Source of the DNA: Lachnospiraceae bacterium
GTDB taxonomy: Bacteria > Bacillota > Clostridia > Lachnospirales > Lachnospiraceae
Direction of reading: 5' to 3'
Length of the DNA: 44,984 nt
Assembly (NCBI GenBank): GCA_017521605.1
Contig: JAFXCD010000019.1
Span: 1-44,984, forward strand
The notes below the pieces were generated by a model, which saw only the letters and a list, made by a program, of their open reading frames with translations, did not search any database and was not told the DNA's origin. Shown piece after piece: positions 33,501-41,088 of this stretch. The translations under genes and the position numbers were made by a program. Position 1 is the stretch's first letter. Each line of letters starts with the position of its first letter.

Positions 33501-33720
33501 TCTTGAGAAAAATCCTTGCGATGAGTGGATGCATAGCATTAAAAATGTATGTAAGGATGGCATAAAGGTGGTACCATACGAAGAAAATGGACAAAAGGAA
33601 GAATTACTACAGGGTGGTGAAGGAGCCATTTGTGCATATTTTGGTAACACAGACGAGAAGACAAAAGAAAAGAAGGATAGTATTGTGAAAAAACTATTTT
33701 CAAGTATTTTTAAAGGATAA
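30580..33720 (+). CDS. J-like domain plus TPR-repeat protein (co-chaperone-like)
   Basis: A 1046-residue cytosolic protein. Residues 1-60 have the shape of a J domain (IFQVLGIEETKDENLIKRAYREKL, then PEGFKRLRSAYEEAC), but the catalytic HPD tripeptide is NPE (33-35). The rest is an array of helical repeats of TPR type, clearest at 640-760 (YDKAIEEYENALAEEPGNPYAYNGLSFVYKLKMEYEKALVCIKKAI). TPRs bind peptide ligands or partners. The gene ends 15 nt before an HscC-like Hsp70 gene, strongly suggesting a dedicated J-protein/Hsp70 pair; HscC in Escherichia coli likewise works with specialised J proteins. With NPE in place of HPD, normal ATPase stimulation is doubtful, so it may act mainly as a client scaffold. 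The ribosome site is AAGGGGAAT. Confidence 0.82.
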   Translation: MNKTEIFQVLGIEETKDENLIKRAYREKLAVTNPEDNPEGFKRLRSAYEEACAFARQPEEEVQETEKDETPSGLWVEKVALVYANMEKRRDIACWEALFEEDVLLDLAEEENCTYKLLRFLLEHFKLPTAVWKLIQNKLHIIENSDGFREHFPADFMNFVINRCRHGEDLEFDQFTGAPDADYDLFIRYSDNCWEALSNEQADQAAEFVKNADDLEITHPMMEINRAKVWEMQGKKEEAVEWLRNLYKKWTEDLMVKYHAAETFWRNDHKEEAVPIYESIKEKNEKHYMANKRLMEWHYEQKLFKEAKKCAEEVLSLGGEEELRELLGLINAELEKELEKKFKETPDIETGLELGWCYLQDARYCEGIQHALDLSALVTEEKDAEYKGLMTKLYVEGAEYEKALEMAAVWENALKAKIDSYKDDEKDKEKKKDQDRVKQSYSIRAYCYGKLGYKDSECFEKAIEYIEIVEDMAEADQPDYNIMLEKAQVYLDMEEYEKSLKVSMELIEKYQIFAAYASAQKAYNRMWDAQGVLDCGYQCIRHFPEYPKAYERIAKVYLDFEKKEDLQNILEQAKQAKVESPYLEAYEYMLNHEKLNSDTVDKMLKDYRENYLEKVGEGDKSLYEQGLEIINQCLYSYPGPYMFVERALIHRDACVYDKAIEEYENALAEEPGNPYAYNGLSFVYKLKMEYEKALVCIKKAILYFDKPYARAYCDMADLYTLLGLHKMAVEAYEKSLEVGGEEIQKSKYYVRRYAHSLVRAGRTEEALKALKTAYTQPFECYEQEVEIYHKLADEENARKVMKLWYNELFGVRDEDVAHQKAKYYDSLAWTELISGDVKKAIYAFKTEIVLKGEIEKEPDNSGIYCDLVFAAALAGDDKTAFIYAKRLIDFLEKMREEGVNLHYEMDKIALEREFVCKYFTATREELEEVLERNAKTNICYFCTEPLCKEVEAMRVLHLLRVGKTEEAFAKVEEILEKNPCDEWMHSIKNVCKDGIKVVPYEENGQKEELLQGGEGAICAYFGNTDEKTKEKKDSIVKKLFSSIFKG

Positions 33721-33735
33721 ATATGAGGAAGAGAA

Positions 33736-35424
33736 ATGATAGTAGGAATTGATTTAGGTACAACAAACAGCCTTATCGCCTGCTTTACGGAGGATGGACC
33801 AAAGATTATTCCCAACCGGTTGGGGAAGAACCTGACACCTTCTGTGGTAAGTGTGGATGAGGATGGTAATGTATATGTGGGAGAAACGGCTAAGGAAAGA
33901 ATGAGCCTGTATCCCGACAGCGTAGCCCAGACTTTTAAAAGAAGTATGGGTACAGAAAGAGAATATACCTTAAGTGGTAAGAAGTTTAAGCCGGAAGAGC
34001 TTTCCAGTATGGTGATTCGAGCCTTAAAGGAGGATGCGGAAAGCTATCTGGGAGAGGAAATTACAGAAGCGGTTATCAGCGTGCCGGCGTATTTTGATGA
34101 TAAGCGACGCAAGGCCACTAAGCGGGCGGGAGAATTAGCCGGTTTAAAGGTGGAGCGTATGATTTCTGAGCCTACAGCGGCAGCAGTGGCCTATGGTCTG
34201 TATGATAAGACCAAGGATACCAGATTTCTGGTGTTTGACTTAGGGGGAGGAACCTTTGACGTATCTGTACTGGAGCTGTATCACAATATTTTGGAGGTAA
34301 GAGCAGTCGCCGGGGATAATTATCTGGGTGGTGAAGATTTCACCGGCATAATGGCAAAGCTGTTTTTGCAAAAGGCCAAGCTACAGATGCACAATCTGAC
34401 AGAGAAGGAGCAGGTACGTCTCCAGAGACAGGCGGAGAAGGCAAAACGTGCCATTAACGATACGGATAAGGTAAAGATGAGCCTGCTTTGTGGGGAAGAG
34501 ACCAAGGAAGCAGAAATTACATATAAGGAATATGAAGAAGCCTGCAACGAGCTACTGATGAAGATTCGTGAGCCTGTTAAGAGAAGTCTGGCTGATGCGG
34601 GACTGAAGCTGACGGATATTGATGAGGTGATACTTATCGGCGGAGCTACCAGGCTTAATATAGTAAGGGATTTTCTGATTCGACTGTTCCGTAAGTTTCC
34701 GGATACGAAGTTAAATCCGGATGAAACCGTGGCATTAGGTGCGTCTATTCAGGCGGCAATGAAGGAGCGACGGGAAGAAGTGAAGGAGGTTATCCTTACT
34801 GATGTATGCTCTTTTACTTTGGGTACGGAAGTGGTAGTGGAGTATGAAGAAGGTAAGTTTGAGGATGGACGATTCTGCCCCATTATCGAGCGTAATACAG
34901 TGATTCCTGCCAGTCACACAGAGCGCTTGTATACAGTGAAGGATAATCAGGAGAAAATCCGTGTCCGTGTACTCCAGGGAGAAAGTCGCTTTGCACGCAA
35001 CAATCTTTATCTGGGTGAGTTGGAGGTTGATATTCCTAAAGCACCTAAGGGTAGGGAATCTGTGGATGTAACTTATACCTATGATATTAACTCTCTGTTG
35101 GAGGTAGAGGTGAAGGTGGTTTCCACGGGTATTAGTCGTAAATTGATTATTAAGGGCGCAGACAACCAGATGAGTGAAGAAGAGATAAAGAAGCGTATGG
35201 AAGAGCTGGCTTATCTGAAGATTCAGCCCAGGGACTATGAAGAGAATCGTTTGGCACTGCTTCGTGCAGAGCGTGTTTATGAAGAGGCGTTGGGAACCAG
35301 AAGAAAAAATCTGGACCATTATCTGACCGCTTTTGAAGCAGCACTGAATAAAGGTGACCATGAGGAAATCCGCAGAACCAGAGAAGAACTAAATGACTTT
35401 TTGGAGGAGGAAGAAGATGAGTAG
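33736..35424 (+). CDS. HscC-like Hsp70 chaperone
   Basis: A 562-residue Hsp70. The nucleotide-binding domain has GIDLGTTNSLIA (4-15), VISVPAYFDDKRR, ISEPTAAAVAYGL, VFDLGGGTFDVSVLE and IGGATRLNIVRDF, all intact. The substrate domain is present but short, and the usual DnaK C-terminal lid and tail (ending EEVD or a Gly-rich tail) are reduced, ending in an acidic run. The length (about 560) and the sequence CSFTLGTEVV favour the HscC branch over DnaK (about 610). It follows a J-like/TPR gene by 15 nt, and its last codons overlap the next small gene. No GrpE or HrcA lies nearby, so it is not the housekeeping dnaK operon. Confidence 0.92.
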   Translation: MIVGIDLGTTNSLIACFTEDGPKIIPNRLGKNLTPSVVSVDEDGNVYVGETAKERMSLYPDSVAQTFKRSMGTEREYTLSGKKFKPEELSSMVIRALKEDAESYLGEEITEAVISVPAYFDDKRRKATKRAGELAGLKVERMISEPTAAAVAYGLYDKTKDTRFLVFDLGGGTFDVSVLELYHNILEVRAVAGDNYLGGEDFTGIMAKLFLQKAKLQMHNLTEKEQVRLQRQAEKAKRAINDTDKVKMSLLCGEETKEAEITYKEYEEACNELLMKIREPVKRSLADAGLKLTDIDEVILIGGATRLNIVRDFLIRLFRKFPDTKLNPDETVALGASIQAAMKERREEVKEVILTDVCSFTLGTEVVVEYEEGKFEDGRFCPIIERNTVIPASHTERLYTVKDNQEKIRVRVLQGESRFARNNLYLGELEVDIPKAPKGRESVDVTYTYDINSLLEVEVKVVSTGISRKLIIKGADNQMSEEEIKKRMEELAYLKIQPRDYEENRLALLRAERVYEEALGTRRKNLDHYLTAFEAALNKGDHEEIRRTREELNDFLEEEEDE

Positions 35425-35566
35425 AATAGTCAGTTGGACGAATCATAGTCCAAAGGATTGTTTTGCTATGAAATATAAGGTGATGATGGAGGTAGTTACC
35501 AGAGGAAGCTGCGAATACGAATATCTTGAGAAGCCAGGAGAGGTATGTGAAGAGGACGATTTATAG
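35417..35566 (+). CDS. 49-residue ORF downstream of the Hsp70, ending at an in-frame amber codon
   Basis: The ATG at 35417 overlaps the end of the Hsp70 gene and is preceded by a perfect TTGGAGGAGG ribosome site, so translation is very likely. The product begins MSRIVSWTNHSPKDC and contains three cysteines (15, 31 and 43). It ends EVCEEDDL at TAG (35564-35566). The next frame (35570-36010) is in the same reading frame, only one codon further on, so these may be two parts of one ancestral gene of about 196 residues. I recognise no family. Confidence 0.7.
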   Translation: MSRIVSWTNHSPKDCFAMKYKVMMEVVTRGSCEYEYLEKPGEVCEEDDL

Positions 35567-35569
35567 AGA

Positions 35570-36010
35570 GTGGATGCATTCGTGAAGCAGATTATAGTGC
35601 TTAAAGCGATAAAAGCCATACCGAAAGAGGTATCTGAAGGTATGGAGGATATTATTCGAAGTTTGAATAGTAAAGAGTTGGAAGAGGAAATTAGTCAAGA
35701 CACGGAGAAGGTAGGGTGCAAAGTTATGTCCTATGAGATTACTCCCTACTTGACGGAACAGTCTCAAAAGAGGTTGGATGACAAAAAAAGAAAAGCAGAA
35801 GACTATGCAAAAAAGATGGCAGCTTATGAAAAGGATGTACGAGAAAGGGCAGAGAAGTCTGCTACAGAAACGACACAGCCTCAAAAGCAGGAGCCGGTAA
35901 AGACTAAGCAATTGACTCCTGAGGAGTTGGCAAGCCTTCCTACAAGCAGTAGTCCACTGGATTCCGTAAAAGAAAAAGTGGGAAAGATTTTTGGCTTCTT
36001 TTCAAAGTAG
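35570..36010 (+). CDS. Unknown protein in frame after the amber codon; basic, Lys/Glu-rich tail
   Basis: A 146-residue frame with a GTG start directly after TAG-AGA. It has no good ribosome site of its own (AGAGGA is 13 nt upstream), so it would depend on re-initiation after the preceding ORF or on stop-codon readthrough. Residues 1-65 form predicted helices (VDAFVKQIIVLKAIKAIPKE, EDIIRSLNSKELEEEISQDTEKVG). Residues 66-105 are a charged helix or coiled coil rich in Lys and Glu (RLDDKKRKAEDYAKK). The tail is Pro/Thr-rich and ends in a short aromatic motif KIFGFFSK. The J-like protein upstream also ends in a short Lys/Phe motif (VKKLFSSIFKG). No family is recognised. It is probably an accessory of the J-like/HscC module. 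Confidence 0.6.
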   Translation: MDAFVKQIIVLKAIKAIPKEVSEGMEDIIRSLNSKELEEEISQDTEKVGCKVMSYEITPYLTEQSQKRLDDKKRKAEDYAKKMAAYEKDVRERAEKSATETTQPQKQEPVKTKQLTPEELASLPTSSSPLDSVKEKVGKIFGFFSK

Positions 36011-36026
36011 AAAGATTACAATTTAT

Positions 36027-36055
36027 TTGACAAGAAACCATTTAGCCACTATAAT
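36027..36055 (+). promoter_or_regulatory. Consensus sigma-A promoter of alaS
   Basis: A perfect TTGACA (36027-36032) and a perfect TATAAT (36050-36055) are 17 nt apart. The leader is only about 55 nt, too short for a T-box. Confidence 0.93.
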
Positions 36056-36116
36056 TATGGTGTTTTAATGAGAAATTTATATGATTTATAAAAGAGAACA
36101 TTTTGGAGGAACAGCC

Positions 36117-38768
36117 ATGAAAGCATATGGTGTAAACGAATTGCGTAGAATGTACCTGGAGTTCTTTGAAAGCAAAGAGCATTTGAAGATGAACAGCTTC
36201 TCCCTGGTACCACATAACGATAACTCATTACTGATTATTAACTCCGGTATGGCACCCCTGAAGCCTTACTTTACCGGTCAGGAGATTCCGCCCCGCCGTA
36301 GAGTAACCACCTGTCAGAAGTGTGTAAGAACCGGTGATATCGAAAATGTAGGTAAGACTGCAAGGCATCTTACCTTCTTTGAAATGCTTGGAAACTTTTC
36401 TTTTGGAGATTATTTTAAGCATGAAGCCATTGCCTGGAGTTGGGAGTTTTTAACCAAAGTGGTAGGCATGGACCCGGAGCGTCTCTATCCTTCTATTTAC
36501 TGTGAGGATGATGAAGCATATGATATCTGGGTTAATGAAATCGGTGTACCCGGTGAAAAGATTACACGTTTCTACCGTGATGAAAACGGTAAGTGCGATA
36601 ATTTCTGGGAGCATGGTGCAGGTCCCTGCGGTCCCTGTTCAGAGATTTATTATGACAGAGGTATTAAGTATGGCTGTGGTAAACCGGATTGTAAGGTGGG
36701 CTGTGAATGTGACCGCTTTATGGAGGTTTGGAACAACGTATTTACTCAGTTTGATGGGGACGGAAAGGGTAATTATACAGAACTGGAGCAGAAGAATATT
36801 GATACCGGTATGGGCTTAGAGCGTCTGGCTGTAGTAGTACAGGATGTAACAAGCGTATTTGATATTGATACTATGAAAGCTATCCGTGACCGTATCTGTG
36901 AAATCGCCGGCGTAACTTACCAGACTGATGAAGCAAAGGATGTATCCATCCGTCTGATTACAGACCATATCCGTTCTTCAACCTTTATGATCAGTGATGG
37001 TATTATGCCTTCCAACGAAGGACGTGGATATGTACTTCGCCGTTTGATTCGTCGTGCTGCAAGACATGGCAGATTGCTGGGTATTAAAGGCAAGTTTTTG
37101 GCGAACCTGTCCCAGACTGTTATTGCAGAATGTAAAGATGGTTATCCGGAATTAGAAGAAAAACAGGCATTTATTTTAAATGTTTTAACTCAGGAAGAAG
37201 ATAAATTTGATAAGACTATCGACCAGGGGTTAAGCATTCTTTCGGAAATGATGGAAGCAATGAGTGCAAAGGGAGTGACTGAGCTTTCCGGAGAAGAGGC
37301 ATTTAAGCTTTATGATACTTATGGATTCCCTATGGACTTAACTGAGGAGATTTTGGCAGAAAAGGGCTTTACCATTGACCAGGCAGGCTTTGCAGTATGC
37401 ATGCAGAAGCAGAAGGAAACCGCCCGTGCAGCGAGAAAAGTAACCAACTACATGGGTGCTGATGTGACGGTTTATGAGTCCATCGACGCTAGTGTGACCA
37501 CAGAATTTGTGGGTTATGATAAATTAGTGAACGATTCCAAGATTACCGTGCTTACCACAGAAACGGAGCTGGTTGAAGCCTTGACTGACGGTCAGGTGGG
37601 TACCGTAATTGTGGAAGAAACCACATTCTATGCTACCATGGGTGGTCAGTGTGGTGATATCGGTGTGATTGAAACTGCTGACGGAAGCTTTGAGGTAAAA
37701 GATACTGTAAAGCTTTTAGGTGGTAAGGTTGGTCATATTGGTGTGGTAACCAAGGGAATGATTAAGGTGGGCGATACTGCTACTATGAAGGTAGATGCAT
37801 CCAGAAGAGCAGATACCTGTAAGAATCATAGTGCTACCCATTTGTTACAGAAGGCACTTCGTGAAGTGCTTGGTACCCATGTGGAACAGGCCGGTTCTTA
37901 TGTGGATGGTGACAGACTACGTTTTGACTTCTCTCATTTCGCTGCCATGAGTGCAGAGGAGTTGCAGAAGGTTGAAGAAATTGTTAACGAAAAGATTGCA
38001 GAGAGCATCGATGTAGTTACCAATGTGATGACCATCGAAGAAGCAAAGAAGACCGGTGCTATGGCACTTTTTGGTGAAAAGTATGGCGAAACCGTCCGTG
38101 TAGTAAAAATGGGCGATTTCTCTACAGAGCTTTGTGGTGGTACTCATGTATCCAATACCGCTGTTATTACGGCATTTAAGATTCTTTCTGAAAATGGTGT
38201 GGCTGCCGGCGTAAGAAGAATTGAAGCTTTGACCGGTAAGGGTGTGTTTGCTTATTACAAGGATATGGAAGCTCGTGTAGAAGCTGCTGCAAAGGTATTA
38301 AAGACTACTCCTACCGGTTTGGTAGAAAAATGTGAGCATGTGATGGCAGAGATGAAGGCACTTGCTTCTGAAAACGAATCCTTGAAGAGCAAGGCAGCGA
38401 AGGATGCATTAGGCGATGTTATGAATCAGGTAGAGGAAGTAAAGGGCATGAAGCTTCTTGCAACCAGCGTAGACGGCGTGGATATGAATGGGCTACGTGA
38501 TTTGGGCGACCAGCTGAAGGAAAAGTTGGGTGAAGGTGTGGTAGTACTTCTTTCTAACCAGGATGGTAAGGTAAACATGATTGCCATGGCTACTGATGCA
38601 GCTGTAAAGCTAGGAGCCCATGCTGGAAACCTGATTAAGGGAATTGCAACGCTGGTTGGTGGCGGCGGCGGCGGACGTCCTAATATGGCGCAGGCCGGTG
38701 GTAAGAATCCTGCCGGTATTGCAGATGCTATTGCAGAAGCAAAGAAGGTTTTGGAAGGTCAATTATAA
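36117..38768 (+). CDS. alaS: Alanyl-tRNA synthetase
   Basis: An 883-residue class II synthetase. The start is ATG 36117 (MKAYGVNELRRMYLEFF), after TTTTGGAGGA; an upstream in-frame ATG at 36081 has no ribosome site. The aminoacylation domain has SFSLVPHNDNSLLIINSGM and RHLTFFEMLGNFSFGDYFK. The motif 3 region is GRGYVLRRLIRRAARHGRLLG. The editing domain that removes serine and glycine has CKNHSATHLL and CGGTHV (zinc-binding His/Cys). The C-terminal DHHA1/C-Ala domain carries the glycine-rich GGGGGGRPNMAQAGG. Length is standard and all key residues are present. It is transcribed from a consensus promoter. Confidence 0.98.
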   Translation: MKAYGVNELRRMYLEFFESKEHLKMNSFSLVPHNDNSLLIINSGMAPLKPYFTGQEIPPRRRVTTCQKCVRTGDIENVGKTARHLTFFEMLGNFSFGDYFKHEAIAWSWEFLTKVVGMDPERLYPSIYCEDDEAYDIWVNEIGVPGEKITRFYRDENGKCDNFWEHGAGPCGPCSEIYYDRGIKYGCGKPDCKVGCECDRFMEVWNNVFTQFDGDGKGNYTELEQKNIDTGMGLERLAVVVQDVTSVFDIDTMKAIRDRICEIAGVTYQTDEAKDVSIRLITDHIRSSTFMISDGIMPSNEGRGYVLRRLIRRAARHGRLLGIKGKFLANLSQTVIAECKDGYPELEEKQAFILNVLTQEEDKFDKTIDQGLSILSEMMEAMSAKGVTELSGEEAFKLYDTYGFPMDLTEEILAEKGFTIDQAGFAVCMQKQKETARAARKVTNYMGADVTVYESIDASVTTEFVGYDKLVNDSKITVLTTETELVEALTDGQVGTVIVEETTFYATMGGQCGDIGVIETADGSFEVKDTVKLLGGKVGHIGVVTKGMIKVGDTATMKVDASRRADTCKNHSATHLLQKALREVLGTHVEQAGSYVDGDRLRFDFSHFAAMSAEELQKVEEIVNEKIAESIDVVTNVMTIEEAKKTGAMALFGEKYGETVRVVKMGDFSTELCGGTHVSNTAVITAFKILSENGVAAGVRRIEALTGKGVFAYYKDMEARVEAAAKVLKTTPTGLVEKCEHVMAEMKALASENESLKSKAAKDALGDVMNQVEEVKGMKLLATSVDGVDMNGLRDLGDQLKEKLGEGVVVLLSNQDGKVNMIAMATDAAVKLGAHAGNLIKGIATLVGGGGGGRPNMAQAGGKNPAGIADAIAEAKKVLEGQL

Positions 38769-38795
38769 ACAGATATAAAATTTTTGAAAAAATAG

Positions 38796-38823
38796 TTGAC
38801 TGTAACCAAAAATATGGTATAAT
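38796..38823 (+). promoter_or_regulatory. Promoter of rpsU
   Basis: TTGACT (38796-38801) and a perfect TATAAT (38818-38823) are 16 nt apart. The leader is about 90 nt with a small CGTC-GAAAA-GACG hairpin. Confidence 0.85.
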
Positions 38824-38919
38824 ATCAAATGTGCATTCGTCGAAAAGACGTTTGTATAAAGAATAACCCATTATCAGTCAAGTTACTAGGAAGGGACTGA
38901 AGGGAGGTCGGGTGTAAAC

Positions 38920-39096
38920 ATGTCAAATGTAATCGTAAAAGAAAACGAAACTTTGGATAGCGCATTACGTCGCTTTAAGAGAAGCTGTGCAAAGGCTGGT
39001 ATTCAGCAGGAAATTCGTAAAAGAGAGCATTACGAGAAGCCAAGTGTAAAGCGTAAGAAAAAATCAGAAGCAGCTAGAAAACGTAAATATAACTAA
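38920..39096 (+). CDS. rpsU: 30S ribosomal protein S21
   Basis: A 58-residue basic protein, clearly bS21: [41 protein letters not shown], then the lysine/arginine-rich tail [18 protein letters not shown]21 sits on the 30S platform near the anti-Shine-Dalgarno sequence and helps translation initiation. The ATG at 38920 is preceded by AAGGGAGGTCG. It has its own promoter and a terminator 8 nt after the stop, so it forms a single-gene unit between alaS and a membrane-protein gene. Confidence 0.98.
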   Translation: MSNVIVKENETLDSALRRFKRSCAKAGIQQEIRKREHYEKPSVKRKKKSEAARKRKYN

Positions 39097-39103
39097 TTAA
39101 ACT

Positions 39104-39135
39104 AAAGTCCTTGGCCGAAAGACCGGGGACTTTTT
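39104..39135 (+). terminator. Intrinsic terminator after rpsU
   Basis: The stem AAAGTCCTTGG/CCGGGGACTTT (two G-U pairs) has an 8-nt loop and is followed by T residues. Confidence 0.85.
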
Positions 39136-39167
39136 GCTTTTACATTTTGTTTTGGGGGAGAATAAAG

Positions 39168-39761
39168 ATGTTGGCATATGAAATTTTTGGTACAGATGTT
39201 TACCATTTGTTGGGTGCATTCATTATTTATAGTATGATGGGGTGGCTGGTGGAAAGTATTTATATGTCTTTCTGCAATCGCAAGTTGACTAACAGAGGCT
39301 TTGCAAAGAGCCCCTTCTGTCCTATATATGGAGTGGGTGCTGTGTGCGGATATTTGATTTTGGTGAATTTTTCTGAGAATATGGTGGGTGTATATTTTGC
39401 CGGAGCCATATTGGCTACCATTTTTGAGTTTCTGGTAGGCTGTGGTATGATTCGCCTGTTTGGTGCGTTGTGGTGGGATTACAATGAAAAGCCTTTTAAC
39501 TATAGAGGGATTATTTGTTTGGAAAGTACCATTGCCTGGGGCTTCTATGCGGTGGGTATTGTAGGTTTCTTGCAGGAAAAGGTTTATTATTTCATAGACT
39601 GTATTGATTATAATATGGGTATCCGGGCCATATATATTATTTTGTCTATTGTGTGTGTGGATTATATGTTCCAGCTGGCCAAGGCATTTAACTTTGACTG
39701 GCGTGAGAAACGAGACAAAGTCATTGAACTGGTACAAGGATTCAAGGCACGTTGGTATTAA
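39168..39761 (+). CDS. Putative ABC-transporter type IV / CmpB-like membrane protein
   Basis: A 197-residue membrane protein. The start is ATG 39168, after TTTGGGGGAG; the frame upstream runs through the rpsU terminator and is not coding. About five to six hydrophobic helices are seen, with the family signature FIIYSMMGWLVESIYMSFCNRKLTNRGFAKSPFCPIYGVGAV, then FEFLVGCGMIRLFGALWWDYNEKPFNYRGIICLESTIAWGFYAVG. This pattern (GW-ES-Y, NRG-L-GPFCPIYG, WDY, N--G-ICL--S--WG) is that of the Firmicute family annotated as putative ABC-transporter type IV (PF06541). No ATPase gene adjoins it. The function is unproven; some members are linked to cell-envelope processes. Confidence 0.85.
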   Translation: MLAYEIFGTDVYHLLGAFIIYSMMGWLVESIYMSFCNRKLTNRGFAKSPFCPIYGVGAVCGYLILVNFSENMVGVYFAGAILATIFEFLVGCGMIRLFGALWWDYNEKPFNYRGIICLESTIAWGFYAVGIVGFLQEKVYYFIDCIDYNMGIRAIYIILSIVCVDYMFQLAKAFNFDWREKRDKVIELVQGFKARWY

Positions 39762-39827
39762 TACATATGGCATAAAATCCCCGGAATGGCATATCATATA
39801 CAAAGAATGATAAAATGGTAATCGTAT

Positions 39828-40994
39828 ATGAAAGCAAGAAAGGGAAAAAAGGGGCTGGCATGGTTATGCATAGCCATCATATTGCTGACGGGAAAGATGG
39901 AAGTATCTGCGCAAGTGGAGATTACCTCGCCGTCAGCTATTTTAATGGAAGTTTCTACGGGAGAGGTGATTTTGGAAAAGGATGCAGATGCAAGACGCAG
40001 TCCTGCCAGTATTACAAAGATTATGACGTTGCTACTTACCTTTGAAGCAATAGAGGAAGGTAAGATAAGCCTGGCAGATCAGGTTCTGGTGAGCGAGCAT
40101 GCCAGCAGTATGGGTGGCTCCCAGGTGTATTTGGCAGAAGGAGAAAAACAAAGTCTGGATACCATGATTAAATGTATTGTTATATCTTCCGGCAATGATG
40201 CTTCGGTAGCAGTGGCAGAGCATGTAGCAGGATCTGAGGACGCCTTTGTGGATTTGATGAATAAGAAAGCAAAAGCACTAGGTATGGAAAATACTAATTT
40301 TGAGGATTGTTGTGGTTTGACGGATTCAGAGAACCACTATTCATCGGCTAGAGATGTGGCTATTATGAGTCGGGAATTAATCACCAAGTATCCTCAGATT
40401 TATGATTACACCATGATCTGGATGGAGAATATTACCCATGAGACCAAGCAGGGAAGCAGTTTGTTTACCCTGTCCAGTACCAATAAACTGTTAAAGCAGT
40501 ACCCTTATACTACGGGACTTAAGACCGGTTCTACCAGCAAGGCGGGATTTTGTGTGTCTGCCACAGCCAGAAAAGAGGATATGGATATGATAGCAGTTGT
40601 TTTGGGTTCGCCGGAAGGTAAAACAAGATTTAATGAGGCAAAAGCTCTTTTAAGTTATGGATTTAATGTGAGTGATGTTTACATAGATGAAAATACAGAA
40701 ACATTACCACCGGTGATGGTGGAAGGTGCTATGCAGGAGTATGTAAATATAAAATATGCAGGGGAGTTCCGTTATTTGGATACCAAAGGGAGTGATTTAA
40801 CCAAGGTAGAAGCTAAGGTGAAATTGCCGGAAATGGTGGAGGCACCAATTGAAGCCGGTGCCAAAGCAGGTGAAGTAGTGTATTCGTTAAATGGTACTTC
40901 TATTGGAAGCGTGGATATCCTTTTTGCGGAGAGTGTAGCTGAAGCAGGATATAAGGATTATTTATACAAGATTTTTCTGGATTTTTTAATGTGA
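39828..40994 (+). CDS. D-alanyl-D-alanine carboxypeptidase (PBP5/DacF type), first copy
   Basis: A 388-residue exported serine peptidase that trims the terminal D-Ala from peptidoglycan pentapeptides. The signal peptide is at about 1-28 (basic MKARKGKKG, then WLCIAIILLTG, with VSAQ as the likely cleavage site). The penicillin-binding motifs are complete: SxxK in PASITKIM, the SGN in SSGNDAS, and KTG in LKTGSTSKAGF. A C-terminal beta domain of the PBP5_C type follows from about 280, and the last residues (DYLYKIFLDFLM) form an amphipathic anchor for the membrane. Only a weak ribosome site precedes ATG 39828. A second, diverged carboxypeptidase lies 2.4 kb downstream. Confidence 0.94.
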   Translation: MKARKGKKGLAWLCIAIILLTGKMEVSAQVEITSPSAILMEVSTGEVILEKDADARRSPASITKIMTLLLTFEAIEEGKISLADQVLVSEHASSMGGSQVYLAEGEKQSLDTMIKCIVISSGNDASVAVAEHVAGSEDAFVDLMNKKAKALGMENTNFEDCCGLTDSENHYSSARDVAIMSRELITKYPQIYDYTMIWMENITHETKQGSSLFTLSSTNKLLKQYPYTTGLKTGSTSKAGFCVSATARKEDMDMIAVVLGSPEGKTRFNEAKALLSYGFNVSDVYIDENTETLPPVMVEGAMQEYVNIKYAGEFRYLDTKGSDLTKVEAKVKLPEMVEAPIEAGAKAGEVVYSLNGTSIGSVDILFAESVAEAGYKDYLYKIFLDFLM

Positions 40995-41003
40995 TAATTT
41001 TGC

Positions 41004-41032
41004 TGGAAAGTACGGGGGAAATATGGTATACT
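41004..41032 (+). promoter_or_regulatory. Promoter of the phosphoesterase-scpAB operon
   Basis: TGGAAA (41004-41009) and TATACT (41027-41032) are 17 nt apart, with TGG before the -10 (extended). The box and its flank (TGG-TATACTAAC) are almost identical to the HD-GYP promoter. Confidence 0.65.
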
Positions 41033-41088
41033 AACTTCCGTAATTGTTGTGTAAAAGACTGCATGAAGTGGTTGAGGAATTAAGTTTT

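Noticed and set aside
36056-36116. T-box leader upstream of alaS (also considered upstream of glyS)
   Set aside because: The alaS leader is about 55 nt with no specifier hairpin or TGGNACC-like box, and glyS has no long leader at all.
38824-38919. Autoregulatory structure in the rpsU leader
   Set aside because: Only a 4-bp hairpin (CGTC/GACG) is visible, too little to claim a regulatory fold.
39111-39167. N-terminal extension of the CmpB-like membrane protein
   Set aside because: It would be translated from the rpsU terminator hairpin; the ATG at 39168 has a strong ribosome site and the family-like start.
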